From positions 248,001 through 312,000 of the forward strand of contig NBAY01000024.1 of the NCBI GenBank assembly GCA_002794775.1: a DNA stretch of 64,000 nt, given 5' to 3'. Positions 1-9,719 of the stretch are shown here, piece by piece. Source of the stretch: Porodaedalea pini (lineage: Eukaryota > Basidiomycota > Agaricomycetes > Hymenochaetales > Hymenochaetaceae). Numbering within the stretch: the stretch's first letter is position 1; every line of letters begins with the position of its first letter. The notes beneath the pieces were generated by a model that was given only the letters and a program-made list of their open reading frames with translations, was not told where the DNA came from and did not search any database. Both the position numbers and the translations under genes were made by a program.

Positions 1-152
1 TTGTGAGCTAATTATCAGCTTCTGTGTATCAAGACTAACTTGCTTTACAGCATAATGGGTTTACGTACCATTGTTCGTGCGACGTCATAGACGAAGAGTA
101 GATGACATATTACAGTGACTAGACCTTAAAATTTGAAGTAGAGTTTCATACG

Positions 153-581
153 GTGTTCTCTAGTGCAGGGCTATACCCGCTACTTGCAGGATATGGAGCA
201 GATGGAAAATGTGCCTATGTGGCTTGGATTTACTTCCATGCCTTTGATTGCGCAGAGTGCCATATCTCTGCCGAAGGTGCTCTATTCATGCTTTCAACCG
301 TGACAGAAGGCACAAAACCGGAAGACCTGCCCATTGAAGTGCATTGTCCTCACCGAAGGGCATTGACAATTTGCGAGCGGTTTGAGGGTACCGTCCTTTG
401 CTACACTCCTGAGGCATATCCCAAGGTGCTGAAAATCGACGAGGAAGGTGTGGACACAACAGGACCTTTTTCATGGATAACTGCACGAGAACATATTGCA
501 CAACACAGATGGCATGGTGCAAAGGTCTTTTCCACATGGGATGAAGTGAAAAAACATTTTTGGAAACAGAGGGAACATTGA
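153..581 (+). CDS. Unrecognised open frame, possible gene fragment
   Basis: An open frame of about 142 codons ends in TGA at 579-581. It has no ATG at its left end (the frame opens at a GTG), and a plausible splice acceptor (ctctagtgcag) lies at its start. It may therefore be the last exon of a gene that begins upstream of the window. The predicted protein is Cys- and Trp-containing with no domain I recognise. It lies beside repeat-rich DNA, so it could also be a relic. Low confidence that it is translated. Confidence 0.25.
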   Translation: MFSSAGLYPLLAGYGADGKCAYVAWIYFHAFDCAECHISAEGALFMLSTVTEGTKPEDLPIEVHCPHRRALTICERFEGTVLCYTPEAYPKVLKIDEEGVDTTGPFSWITAREHIAQHRWHGAKVFSTWDEVKKHFWKQREH

Positions 582-976
582 CTCGGATGTGGATCATGAT
601 GAGATTGGACTTTACCCCTCTGACGGAGAACGTGAGGCTGAGTCTAGCTCGTAGTCTTTGGAGGCAGAGCTTCTGGCGTGGGTAGGGAAGTTGATGCCAA
701 ACTCAAATCATGGACAAGCAAAATGAGGTCCCTGGCATGCGATGGAATACGTCAACCAAAAACCGAGGTCGATTCTCCAATCTGCGACTCTGATGGGGGG
801 ATGGAAACCAATTCAGCACCTGAATCAGGTGAATTTGAAGTAGTCTCATAGGTGAAGTGCATTAGCCCCAAGGTTTGTATTTAACTTTGGTTCCATTCTT
901 CTATTCATTGACTAGATCAGTACAAGTAGCAGTCAGTTATGCTAAGTACATCAGGGGAAACTGGAGCCTTGGTTGA
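582..976. other. Intergenic, no feature seen
   Basis: About 400 bp between the fragment at 153-581 and the coiled-coil gene on the opposite strand. It contains no open frame of note, no structural RNA and no repeat that I can see. It would include the 3' flanks of both. Confidence 0.4.
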
Positions 977-1405
977 TTAGAAGTATTCCATCCTTCCAAT
1001 TGAGGTGCTAATGTTGTCCAACTGTCTATTCTGAGCATTTATCTCCCCATACAACCTTTGCTTCTCTTTTGCATACTGTGTGACTTCACTTGGCTTATTC
1101 ACCGCATTCTCTTGCTGTTCAACACGCTGTACATCCTTCTTAAGAGATGTGATAGTTGCTTTAATGTTGCTAATCTGCGTTTTGTAATTCCTAGCATTGG
1201 TAATCTCAGCTTGGATTTTTCTGTTCTTCTCATACAGCTGTTGCTTCTGCTGGGCATATCTTGTTATGTCTTGGGGCTTCAAATTCGTGGCCATCTCCTT
1301 GTCTGCAACGTTTCTCACATTGGCATCTACCTTGCTCATTGCTGTGTTGGCAGACGTGAGTTTGACATTGTAAGTGGACACAAACTGGTCTACTGCGGAT
1401 GGCAT
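977..1405 (-). CDS. Small coiled-coil protein with internal repeat
   Basis: A single-exon frame of 142 codons, starting MPSAVDQF and ending in TAA at 977-979. The protein is almost entirely polar and helical (rich in Q, K, N, R, E), typical of a coiled coil. It contains a two-fold repeat: a KPQDITRYAQQKQQLYEKN-type segment around residue 45 recurs around residue 105 as KPSEVTQYAKEKQRLYGE. No signal peptide or membrane segment is visible. I do not recognise the family. The internal duplication, which keeps residue type but not codons, argues that it is or was translated. It sits next to the large palindromic element at 1,635. Confidence 0.5.
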   Translation of the reverse strand: MPSAVDQFVSTYNVKLTSANTAMSKVDANVRNVADKEMATNLKPQDITRYAQQKQQLYEKNRKIQAEITNARNYKTQISNIKATITSLKKDVQRVEQQENAVNKPSEVTQYAKEKQRLYGEINAQNRQLDNISTSIGRMEYF

Positions 1406-1634
1406 GATTGCTTGAGCTGCAGCGTTTACTTGATGAGAGTGACCATGTGAGAGTGATTATGGGTTGTTGTAGGCAATTTGAGTCTCGCAGCGTCCCCATT
1501 TTATAGCCCCAAGCGGTCCTCAACTCTGCACAATTGTGAGTACATGGTGGTGGCGTATCAGCAGCAACTCATTATTTTTAGAGTCAAGGAATCAAAGCAT
1601 GTTGCAGTGATGGTGCTAGTGTTGCCACGAGTTA

Positions 1635-2483
1635 CAGCCTTTTTCATAAGTCCTGCGACATGTGCATGTCACGTGAAATGAGCCACGTCAGAGCCAAAGT
1701 GTCGAAAAATTAGAATGAATGCCTATTTTCTCTGTGAATTCTGCGCAGTACCTGCTCATTAAGTACTCAAAAAAAAGGCACAGTTCTCAGGAGAAGAAAT
1801 ATGTAAAATAGGGAGCAATAAATTGACTGTGTAGGTGGGTGGAGATCAAACAAGTGCAGCTGGTCTGTTCTCTCACCCATTTCCACTGAGATTCAAAAAT
1901 TATGGCTCCCCTACATCTATCTATAAAATTCTTTCCTGTGTCTGTAAATTAAGTATATGACTATACCAACAGCTCCTGCAAGTTTGAAGCCAATCCATTC
2001 AGTATACATGGTGCAGCAGCAAGATTTGTTTTCTACTCTGCAAGACCTGTTGTGAGAAAAGGAGGGTGGAAAGAGCTTGAAGTGGAACACAAATCTTGCT
2101 GCTGGACCATGAATACTGAATGGATTGGCTTCAAACTTGCAGGAGATGTTGGTATAGTCATATACTTAATTTACAGACACAGGAAAGAATTTTATAGATA
2201 GATGTAGGGGAGCCATAATTTTTGAATCTCAGTGGAAATGGGTGAGAGAACAGACCAGCTGCACTTGTTTGATCTCCACCCACCTACACAGTCAATGTAT
2301 TGCTCCCTATTTTACATATTTCTGCTCCTGAGAACCATGCCTATTTTTTGAGTACTTAATGAGCAGGTACTGCGCAGAATTTACAGAGAAAATAGGCATT
2401 CATTCTAATTTTTCGACACTTTGGCTCTGACACGGCTCATTTCACGTGACATGCACGTGTCGCAGGACTTATGAAAAAGGCTG
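1635..2483. mobile_element. Palindromic (foldback) element with TA flanks
   Basis: An 849-bp near-perfect inverted repeat. The arms run from about 1635 to 2030 and from about 2089 to 2483, with a loop of about 58 bp. The ends read CAGCCTTTTTCATAAGTCCTG and its complement, and each is bordered by a TA dinucleotide (1633-1634 and 2484-2485), as expected of TA-target DNA transposons. The arms differ only by scattered substitutions. No coding frame is present. It is best described as a non-autonomous foldback/MITE-type element; a transcript of either strand would form a very long hairpin. Confidence 0.8.
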
Positions 2484-2505
2484 TAAGTTCTGAGCCAGCG
2501 CAATA

Positions 2506-3511
2506 TGACGTACCAACGTAACAAAAAATCAAGTTCCCCCCAGAGGAAGATGCACGTGCTCAGTAAATCCCAAATTCAGTAACATATGCCTTATTTAGAC
2601 ATTAAGAAAGTCATGTGATGTATTTTTGTCCGGGGTACTTTCATATTTTTGTTGCTCTGTAAATGTTAGCCCCAGATTGGAGCCATGTAAATGGCATGTT
2701 AGATTACAAATCTGTTTTTATGTCATGTGATAATTTTTTTTTGACAGGCCCCGGAGGAACCAAAAATCCCTCGGAGTCTCGATCACGTGACAATCATTTG
2801 AGAGCGGTGACCACCGCATTTCAGCACCTCAAAAAGTTATAAAATACATATCTCATTCAATTCTTCATGGAATCTCTTCAAATAAATTGCTAAATTCATC
2901 ATCTGATATATATAAAATAATTCTGAGCTTTAAATGTGAAGTAACCATGTGTAGTGTCCATGTTGAAAATAATAGGTGTATTGTCAGGCAGAATCCTTCC
3001 CTAGCTTTCCTGAGCTCAAATTTGAAGATAAAGATATGAAACATATTGGAGAATTGTCTTTATGGGTTATCAGAATTTTAGAACTACTTGGGACATCTTA
3101 GAAAAAATTTGTGGAGGCAGTCTGTCTCAAATAAGATAGACCCTCTTTCACTTGTCAGACTAATTGCACACACTCTTTTTACTGAATAGGTTCTTATATG
3201 CATAATAAATGATTCAAGTAAATTTTTGAAAATTTAATGACTCAATTCCATAGAGAATTGAACAAGTTAGTGATTTTTGAAGCTGAAAAAAAGGTATTTT
3301 ATGCATGACAAATCCATTTTCTGGGGGTTGTCTATTCTCCGGGGTGTCTTGCACTCCGGGGGTGTTTTACTCTCCGGGGGTGTTTTGCTCTCCGGGGGGT
3401 GTTTTTGCTCTCCGGGGGTATGTCACATGCTCCGGGGAATTTTTTCTTGTCTCCGGGGGTTAAATAAACTCTCCGGGGGGCAACTTGATTTTTTGTTACG
3501 TTGGTACGTCA
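2506..3511. mobile_element. Non-autonomous DNA transposon with 30-bp perfect TIRs
   Basis: The first 30 bases (2506-2535, beginning TGACGTACCAACGTAACAAA) are repeated exactly in inverted orientation at 3482-3511, with a TA on each side (2504-2505, 3512-3513). Slightly wider flanks (GCGCAA and GTGCAA) are also similar. The 1,006-bp interior is AT-rich and has no transposase. The right subterminal region carries an array of CTCCGGGG motifs, annotated separately. This is a typical internally deleted element or MITE; the autonomous partner is not in the window. Confidence 0.8.
3337..3480 (+). repeat. Eight-copy CTCCGGGG subterminal array
   Basis: Eight copies of the core TCCGGGG, most preceded by C, spaced 17-21 bp apart in one orientation. 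The spacers are T-rich (gtgtttt-like) and variable. The array stops right at the start of the right terminal repeat of the element at 2506-3511. Related cores occur in the left part of that element (around 2630 and 2745). Helical-turn-scale spacing next to a transposon end is what subterminal transposase-binding repeats look like; that role is inferred. Confidence 0.65.
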
Positions 3512-4247
3512 TAGTGCAAGGCCTCGAAATGCGACTCGAAAAGGACTCGTGCCTTGATATTGATCCAGTCCTGGATCAAAGAAATGGCTGAGCCGAGAAT
3601 AATGTCTAAGAGTAACTAAACCAAGGCAAACAAGATGGAAACATCAAAAAATGGATCTGATTCTGATGGGTTTTAGATTTGGGCTGTCGGACGCAAACAG
3701 AGAACAACGTTTGAGGGGTCTGGTTATTACTACTTGGGGTAACTGATGTCAAACTAGTCTAGATCCTCCTATTGTATTTACTAGCGTATCTACTAAGCTC
3801 TAAGTAGACTCGTATGGAAGTAAGATACGGGAAGTATAAACTCAACGAGCTGTGACGCGCGTGGCACTAACCTTGCTTTCCTTTTCGAGCGACACACAAT
3901 GATGACAGAATAAACTTTCCAACTAGACACAAACTCACTTTTGGGCCTCATAGTTCTCTTGGCCTTCCTGATAGCTACAGATGTATGTTCTTATTTTTTG
4001 AAAATATGCACCTTTGGTCAAGTTATTTTAGGAAAAAGACTTTTTTGTTCCAAATGTCATAGAATCAAATGAGCAGCATTCTGACAAACTTTGAAAAATT
4101 TTGACCTTGAGATTTTTGCCACTCTCGGCGAACTCTGTTTGACAAATAATCTCTAAATATAGTAATTTATTATGTTACTAATGTGCATATCTTCAACATT
4201 TTCTCGTGTCTAGATCATACACAAAAAGCAATGACTCGTCACTCTAA

Positions 4248-5273
4248 GGGAAGCAAATTAAAGCTAGAATACAAAATCTACCTTTCATAAAGCAGTGTGT
4301 GAGTGAATATAAACTGTCTAAATTTCATTGTGAGCTCAATTTTATTGAGCAATGCTGGGGAAAGGCTAAGTATTATTATTGCATGCTACCTCAGACATCT
4401 AATGAAAGGGAGATGGAGGAGAATGTTAAGCTGAGTCTAGACTCTATTCCCTTGGAGCTTTTCAGAAAGTACAGACATTCACGCGTCCTTTAAACACCAC
4501 TGTTCCTTTGAACACCTTGCAATTCCTCGCTCAATTTTTCTAATTTAGTGCTGAAAAAACTCCTGAAGGTGTATACACCTGCTGGCTATATGAGTATGAA
4601 TTTTGAGCAGAATCGGTGCAATGGTTGAGTCCAGAGAAATTCAGAAGTACCAAATTTAATCAAGACTTGCAGCATCTCTTGCTAACAAAATTTATTCTGA
4701 AAGTACCACTCAACAGAAACATGTGAAAGTTTTCACACAGCATGTATGACATCTAAACTATATATATCCGAGGTTTTTCAACAGGAGAGTGGGTTTTGCA
4801 ATTTATGGAGGTCAGACAATGCAGACAATGATCAAATTTGATGGGTTCATAAGCCGATCTGATGATGTAAGTGCATTGCAAGATTACAGTAACACTAGTG
4901 TGACATTATCATGTGCGGTGTTCAAAGGAGTTGATTTTCTCATAAAACACCCTAAAACTTGTGAAGGCAAATTTAATTTTACTAGCACACTTGAATGCTC
5001 CAAAAAATTCATGCAGATCCTTCTCAATAACCACTTTGTATTGATGCAAAAAACAATGGAATTAATGTTTTTTAAAAAATGTGAGAAGGGAAATTGAATT
5101 AGTGTTTAAAGGACCGGTGAATGTCTGTATGTTCTGCATTTTTTTATAATTATTTGAGCTGATTTTGTCAACTAAGATTTGCAGACTGGTCAGCTCAGTT
5201 TATGGATGCATACCACCAAGGATTAGATGGTATTCAAGCCCAGTGGGTTAATAAACGGTACCATGGCCACTGA
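4248..5273 (+). pseudogene. DDE transposase C-terminal remnant, interrupted
   Basis: The frame 4248-4468 encodes a segment containing SKFHCELNFIEQCWGKAK and a following EMEENVKLSLDSIPLELFRK stretch, the last conserved blocks of a transposase family common in Agaricomycete genomes. The rest of the protein (ADWSAQFMDAYHQGLDG ... VNKRYHGH, stop TGA 5271-5273) resumes in frame at 5177. Between them was an intron beginning GTATGT at 4469 and ending CTAAG at 5176. A 656-bp element now sits in the TA of that GTATGT donor. No catalytic N-terminal region is left. Family assignment is from memory of these motifs. Confidence 0.7.
4472..5127. mobile_element. MITE nested in transposase intron, TA target site
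   Basis: Terminal inverted repeats of about 27 bp: left CAGACATTCACGCGTCCTTT, right complement CAGACATTCACCGGTCCTTT, three mismatches. A TA is duplicated at 4470-4471 and 5128-5129. A second TCCTTTGAACACC copy follows the left end. The interior has one long open frame (4789-5097) with no recognisable product. It is younger than its host element because it splits the host's transposase gene. Confidence 0.8.
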
Positions 5274-5509
5274 ATCTTAAATGAAAGGATCATGGCTGAG
5301 TTAGATACTGCGGGAGTCTAAACTACAGTGTATTTCGGTGTTCAAACAGTCCTTTAGAATTTTTTTTTTCTGAACTCGTGATTTTTGCCGCTAGGGTCCT
5401 TCCTAATGGGGAAGTAATTAAAGTTTAGGGTTTGTGACATTGATGTGACACAGCTCGTTGAGTTTATACTTCCTGTATCTTACAAGACACTGATGCGAAG
5501 CTAAGAACC

Positions 5510-5782
5510 ATGCGTTTCTTAAAGATAGACACAAAGTACGTGATGGTGCCCGCCATCGTTACAAGCTCCATCGACGTTGGATTGGCACCTACTCAGGACG
5601 GCGCCGGATCACAGTTTGATCCTGCCGATGCGTACCCGAGCCAGAGCAGCGCTACGTTGTGGGAAGAGAATATTCAACTACATCCCGGGACGTCAAAGGA
5701 CGACCCTGCGTACAAGAAGTGGAGCTCTAACCTTGTGCCTATAGACGTGCCAGTGCCAGACAACGCTCCTCCGAACATCTGA
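5510..5782 (+). CDS. Unrecognised short open frame
   Basis: A 90-codon ATG-started frame with markedly higher GC than the repeats to its left, beginning 30 bp outside the transposon end at 5480. The C-terminal half is rich in Pro, Asp and Ser. No family is recognised and no obvious splice-linked exon follows. It could be a small gene or the surviving exon of one truncated by the transposon. Confidence 0.25.
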   Translation: MRFLKIDTKYVMVPAIVTSSIDVGLAPTQDGAGSQFDPADAYPSQSSATLWEENIQLHPGTSKDDPAYKKWSSNLVPIDVPVPDNAPPNI

Positions 5783-6569
5783 CTTTCGAGCAGCTCACCC
5801 CACCGATGGTGCTCTCTTTGCATTCGCTCCTTTGATGACCATAGTGATCACTTTCCCCAACGGCTTTCGCAGCTGCCGAATTGGCTACAGTGGTGGTCGA
5901 AGTCTTATCGAAAGCAGAAAACATGCGTCTTCCTTCTACTCCGACGTGACTACATAGCCATATAGTTTTCGAATCGCGTGCAAAAGAATAGCACTGGCGT
6001 ATAGAGATGTTGTACGAGACTGAATGTATGTATGAAATTTCAGCAGAGTCGGTTGAGAAGTATGAATCGGAGAAGTTAATCCGAGTCTGTGGACTCGGAC
6101 GTTTTTGACTGTCAACAACTCATTAGATTAGACTCATTAGATAGAACGCGTGCCTTGATTCTGTCTCTAGATCACGTGGCAACCTCCAATAACGACTCAT
6201 GAGCGAGTCAGAGCGACTCTGAAAACGCGACGAGCCACTCTATAACCGAATTATGATTCATAGAACCAGTACCACACAGCTCAGATACTTCTGGATATAT
6301 GGCAACATTCGAGTTATGTCCTATCATGTTTGGTTGAATTCTAGTCACATTCAGACGGTACGTGATCAAACGGAGGACGACTGACTTGAGAACTTCGTTT
6401 TCAGCAACAAGCAAAGAGTTTAAGATGACTGAAAAATGCTCTAGCTCATCCCTTTTCTATTGTGAACCACTGCAACTTTCTTTCAACACGTATGTCAAGT
6501 TACGTGTTGTCACAGTTTCCTTCCAAGTCCAATGTATCTCAGAGAACACTGTGACTGGTTTGAAAGAAG
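5783..6569. other. Intergenic, nothing recognised
   Basis: About 790 bp with only short scattered frames on both strands. No RNA gene, repeat family or domain-bearing frame is seen. It ends where the inverted segmental duplication begins. Confidence 0.4.
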
Positions 6570-6958
6570 GCGAATCGCGGATCCGGACCTGCAAGCTCGA
6601 AATTACGACCTGCTACGGCCGCCATGATGCGGGACTAAATTGATGACCCTGCATCGGAACGCCTGTTCTCGGAGCCTCGAATTCGGCATACGCAAGCCAT
6701 CGCGAGAGAGACAAGGGAAGTTTCCAAGTCATGCATCTTTCATCTCTCTTCGGAGCAGTGTTCTCGACCTTTCCATGCCCTTCTCATTTCTCCGAGCCCG
6801 AAATGCCGCAGTCGATGGCGCGTTTGCTACGCAATGCTCTGCCCAGCGCTCAAACACGCCGATTAGGAATCGCCTCCAGGTGAACTTTTCGCTCGAATAT
6901 CCGATCACTTCCGACACGCCAGCCCGGAGTGCCACGCACTGCACAGCGACATCCACAC

Positions 6959-6965
6959 TATATAA
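6959..6965 (+). promoter_or_regulatory. TATA box
   Basis: TATATAA lies 108 bp upstream of the ATG at 7073. The same box occurs at the equivalent position before the inverted paralogue (24426-24432), so it has been kept since the duplication. Confidence 0.6.
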
Positions 6966-7072
6966 CATGGTCGAGCACCCCATGTTTTGCCATTATATTC
7001 CAACGATTTGGTCCAAATCTCCAGACCTCCAACCCAACCTCTACCTCACTAACGAAACTCACGACAACCGTC

Positions 7073-7626
7073 ATGCTCTCCTCGCGCACTATCTCTCAAC
7101 TCTTCGCCCTCTTCGCTGCGCTCACTGTGGCCGTCTCTCTCACCTTCGCCGCCGCGCTTCCCGTCAACATTGTGCGGGACGTTTGGGACCCGAAGGTGCT
7201 TACGCCTAACGCGACCGTGGGCTGGGTCATCGGCACGCAAGCGAACGTCACCTGGGACACGAGCGATGCACCTCAGAACATCTCGAACCGTGCTCTAGTC
7301 GCGCTCGCGAAGGGCGGCGCTATCTTCTCGAGCGGTCCAGGCAGTGTCGGTGAGTGACTGTCTCATGTCTTTGATCTGAAATAGCGAGCTGATAGCGATG
7401 ATGATGATGCAGACGACCCCCTCGCGGAAGACTTTAACCTGAGGACCGGGTTCGTTGAGGTCACCGTCCCAGACGTCGAACCGGATAATGACTACCAGGT
7501 CGTCCGTGCGTGTCCTGTCGTCATTTTTTGGCCCTTACCACATACTGACTAATCTTCGTCTTATTTTTAGTCTTCGGCGACTCTGGTAACTTCGGTCCCG
7601 TATTTACCATCTCCGAAGCATCTTAA
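7073..7626 (+). CDS. Small secreted Kre9/Knh1-like cell-surface protein (copy A)
   Basis: Exons 7073-7349, 7413-7505 and 7571-7626 join to 141 codons. Residues 1-29 form a signal peptide (hydrophobic core FALFAALTVAVSLTFAAALP). The mature part has the DVWDPKVLTPN start, a W-V-I-G-T-Q-A-N-V-T-W motif and the closing LFGDSGNFGPVFTI. This is the short beta-sandwich fold of the fungal Kre9/Knh1 N-terminal or Ser-Thr-rich GPI-anchored protein family, common in basidiomycetes. Predicted to be secreted or wall-associated; its exact role is unknown. There is no Ser/Thr tail or GPI signal, so this is the soluble short type. A paralogue lies at 23768-24318 on the other strand. The ATG follows a TATA box by 108 bp. 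Confidence 0.85.
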
Positions 7627-7845
7627 TTTTGGTCCTCGCCGCATATGAATTCGACGATCTCGACTCACGATTCTCGCAATCTGATGATTTCGTAAAATGA
7701 CGATCACTCTCAAGGGCTTTCTTTTCTTGCACTTTCGGATAGTAATTGGACTGATGCCTTGTACGGTAATGATGGACAGTAAGATGAACATTGTACATAT
7801 AATAATTGATTATTGTAATGCTCTTGCATAATGTTTAGCTCTGGC

Positions 7846-8366
7846 AATCGATGGTCTTTCCTCTCATTTGTATGGTTCTCGAAGACGCCCCTTGCATTAC
7901 GAGTTTGATCTATCCCGTCTGGCTAAAAAAGTGATCTATCCACAACGACTCTGCAGTACATACTCTTTGCTAGAGTTCATTTTGCCATAATTTCGTGTAT
8001 TAGATTTAAAAACGAAGTGAATATACACGTTGTTTGAGACGCACATTCGACCATCTAGGCCGGTCTTTCGATCCTTTAATTTACGTACAAGAAAGTCTCT
8101 GAAGAAATATCTGCGAGCCGATTTGAAGTCTGGATGCAGAAGAGAAGAGAAATAATATAGGGAAGGGATGGGTACCGGTGAGCGGGTATAACGAAGCTTA
8201 TGCCGCAGTCAATTGGTGACGTAGCTGGTAGACAGCTGAGTTGTATAGCTCGCTGATCGAGGACGACATACAAGCTTCGTAGCATAAGGAATGGCGTACG
8301 ACGGACTGTATTGACCAGTCCCGCTTCCGTCCTTACAGATGACGCAATGAGAAGTTGGTATCCTTC
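7846..8366. other. 3' intergenic region
   Basis: About 520 bp between the secreted-protein gene and the convergent stop of the stress-protein gene. Only short spurious frames are seen. It probably contains both 3' UTRs. Confidence 0.4.
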
Positions 8367-9513
8367 TTACTGACGAGTCGGCGTCGGCGTAATGGACGGG
8401 CTTTGCTTTATGGGACCCAAAGTAGGAGTGATCGTCTTGCTATGAAGTAGTTCGCAATGCGAGTCAGACCAATCTCCATACTGAACACGCGAGAACATGA
8501 ACAAACGCACTCCTCGAAATGTGTTCCTCTCTTTGGATTTAGGCGCCGCTTCATCATCGTCTTGCGAACCTTACGCTCCGGGCGGACGACGATGACAGGC
8601 ACGGGCGAATGGGAAAGGCAGTACCTGTATGCAATGTATGCGTTAAGTAGGTCACCCATTGGAATGATGTCTGCTTACTTTGAAACACTGCCCATGCCAC
8701 CGAGTGCTGCCCCAAGGACCTTCACGCCACGCTGACCACGCGTGCCGACGACAAGTGAATCGGGTCGGTACAAAGCGATGAGCCGCTCGATTGTCTGCGT
8801 GACTTTGCCGGCAATGAACTCCACGATTATAGAAATCTAAGTGATCGGTTACAATAAGTAAACCAAAGAATACGAAACGAGTAGGGAGGGATATAGACGC
8901 ACCTTTCGGTCGGGATCGTATTCGATGTTCTGCCGCTGCACTTGCCGCAGAAGCTCGCGTGCTTCTTCCCGCACGATGTCATGGTCTCGATCTGCGCATG
9001 ATCAACAAAATATAGCCTTGGTTCCATGAGTAGTCAAAGAAGACGCGAAGACGCACCAAGATCCTCCGCGTCGAATCCCCTAAACACGATGAGCTCATCG
9101 CCATCCTGCACCAAGCTCTCCATTACCCAATCCAGCGCCTCGCTCCCGCTTTCATCAGGACTCGCCGCGACTAGAAAGACACGCGTGCTGCGATTTCGTT
9201 TGTATCCATCGGACTTCACTGGCAGCGTATAGCTGAACACCGGGGCGTCGGGGTTCTCAAAGGTGTCAAAGGCGACTTTGGAGAGGTAGCCGGAGGAGCT
9301 CCACGCGCCGGATGTGCTCGACGAGTCTGTTGATGACTGGACGATTGGTGTGCCGAGGAGAAAAGGCGAGGAAGAGCAGGCGAGCAGGGTGTCAGCAGGG
9401 GATTTGGGGGAGGAGGCGGAGGAGGAGGACGATGCGGGGGTTTGAGGCTGCTTCAACGCAGACCGAAGTCCTGATGCGGCAGGAAGCGGTATATGGTGCG
9501 GGCGCTCGGTCAT
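8367..9513 (-). CDS. Universal stress protein (UspA domain)
   Basis: Five exons (9057-9513, 8903-8991, 8679-8836, 8511-8624, 8367-8439) give 296 codons. The first ~115 residues are Ser/Pro-rich and probably disordered. The Usp domain starts at TRVFLVAASPDESGSEALDW and ends with the ATP-binding signature GTRGQRGVKVLGAAL...GSVS and VPVIVVRPERKV. The G-2X-G-9X-G(S) spacing that marks nucleotide-binding members is present. In fungi these are cytosolic proteins linked to stress responses; the partner is unknown. The last 71-nt intron (8440-8510) is chosen because it removes a poorly conserved stretch and leads to a clean stop; reading through it is the alternative. The start MTERPHHIP is the first ATG ahead of the conserved part. 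Divergent from the WW-domain gene, with 206 bp between starts. Confidence 0.85.
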
Positions 9514-9719
9514 TGCTGTCGGGTTGGCCTTGTTTGCGTAGGTGTCGGTGTCGGTGTCAGACTCGGCGTGGGTCGGCCGTCGTCGTTGACGGTGTCGGTA
9601 ACAGGTCGCGCTCAAATGCGCCAGAGTCATAAGCGCGAGCCCGCCTCGGTCAGTGCCGAGCGGAGAATCAAATATTGCCAAGTTGGACGCGTCGATCCCA
9701 ACCCTTGCCATCGTCCACC

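Larger units (their letters stand above)
3823..5480 (+). mobile_element. Decayed DDE transposon with long TIRs
   Basis: The ends match in inverted orientation over more than 30 bp: 3823 onward reads AGATACGGGAAGTATAAACT and continues CAACGAGCTGTG, and the complement ends at 5480. A TA lies outside each end (3821-3822, 5481-5482). The interior holds the C-terminal part of a transposase (see the pseudogene at 4248-5273) and a younger element inserted at 4472-5127. The N-terminal two thirds of the transposase are missing, so the copy is internally deleted and dead. Confidence 0.75.
6570..7845 (+). repeat. Segmental duplication, left copy (inverted relative to 23533-24786)
   Basis: The whole block, including about 500 bp of upstream sequence, the TATA box, the coding exons with both introns and about 200 bp of 3' flank, is matched in reverse orientation at 23533-24786. 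Similarity is obvious through the promoter (for example, the aggtgaacttttcgctcgaat stretch is nearly identical) and drops off outside. Exon lengths of the two gene copies are identical. Confidence 0.8.

Noticed and set aside
3337..3480. CRISPR-like array of regularly spaced repeats
   Set aside because: Units of 17-21 bp with an 8-bp core are far too short, spacers are not unique 30-mers, and the genome is fungal. It fits a transposon subterminal array.
4789..5097. 102-codon open frame inside the nested MITE
   Set aside because: No ATG-linked domain, AT-rich low-complexity composition, and it lies within a non-autonomous element.
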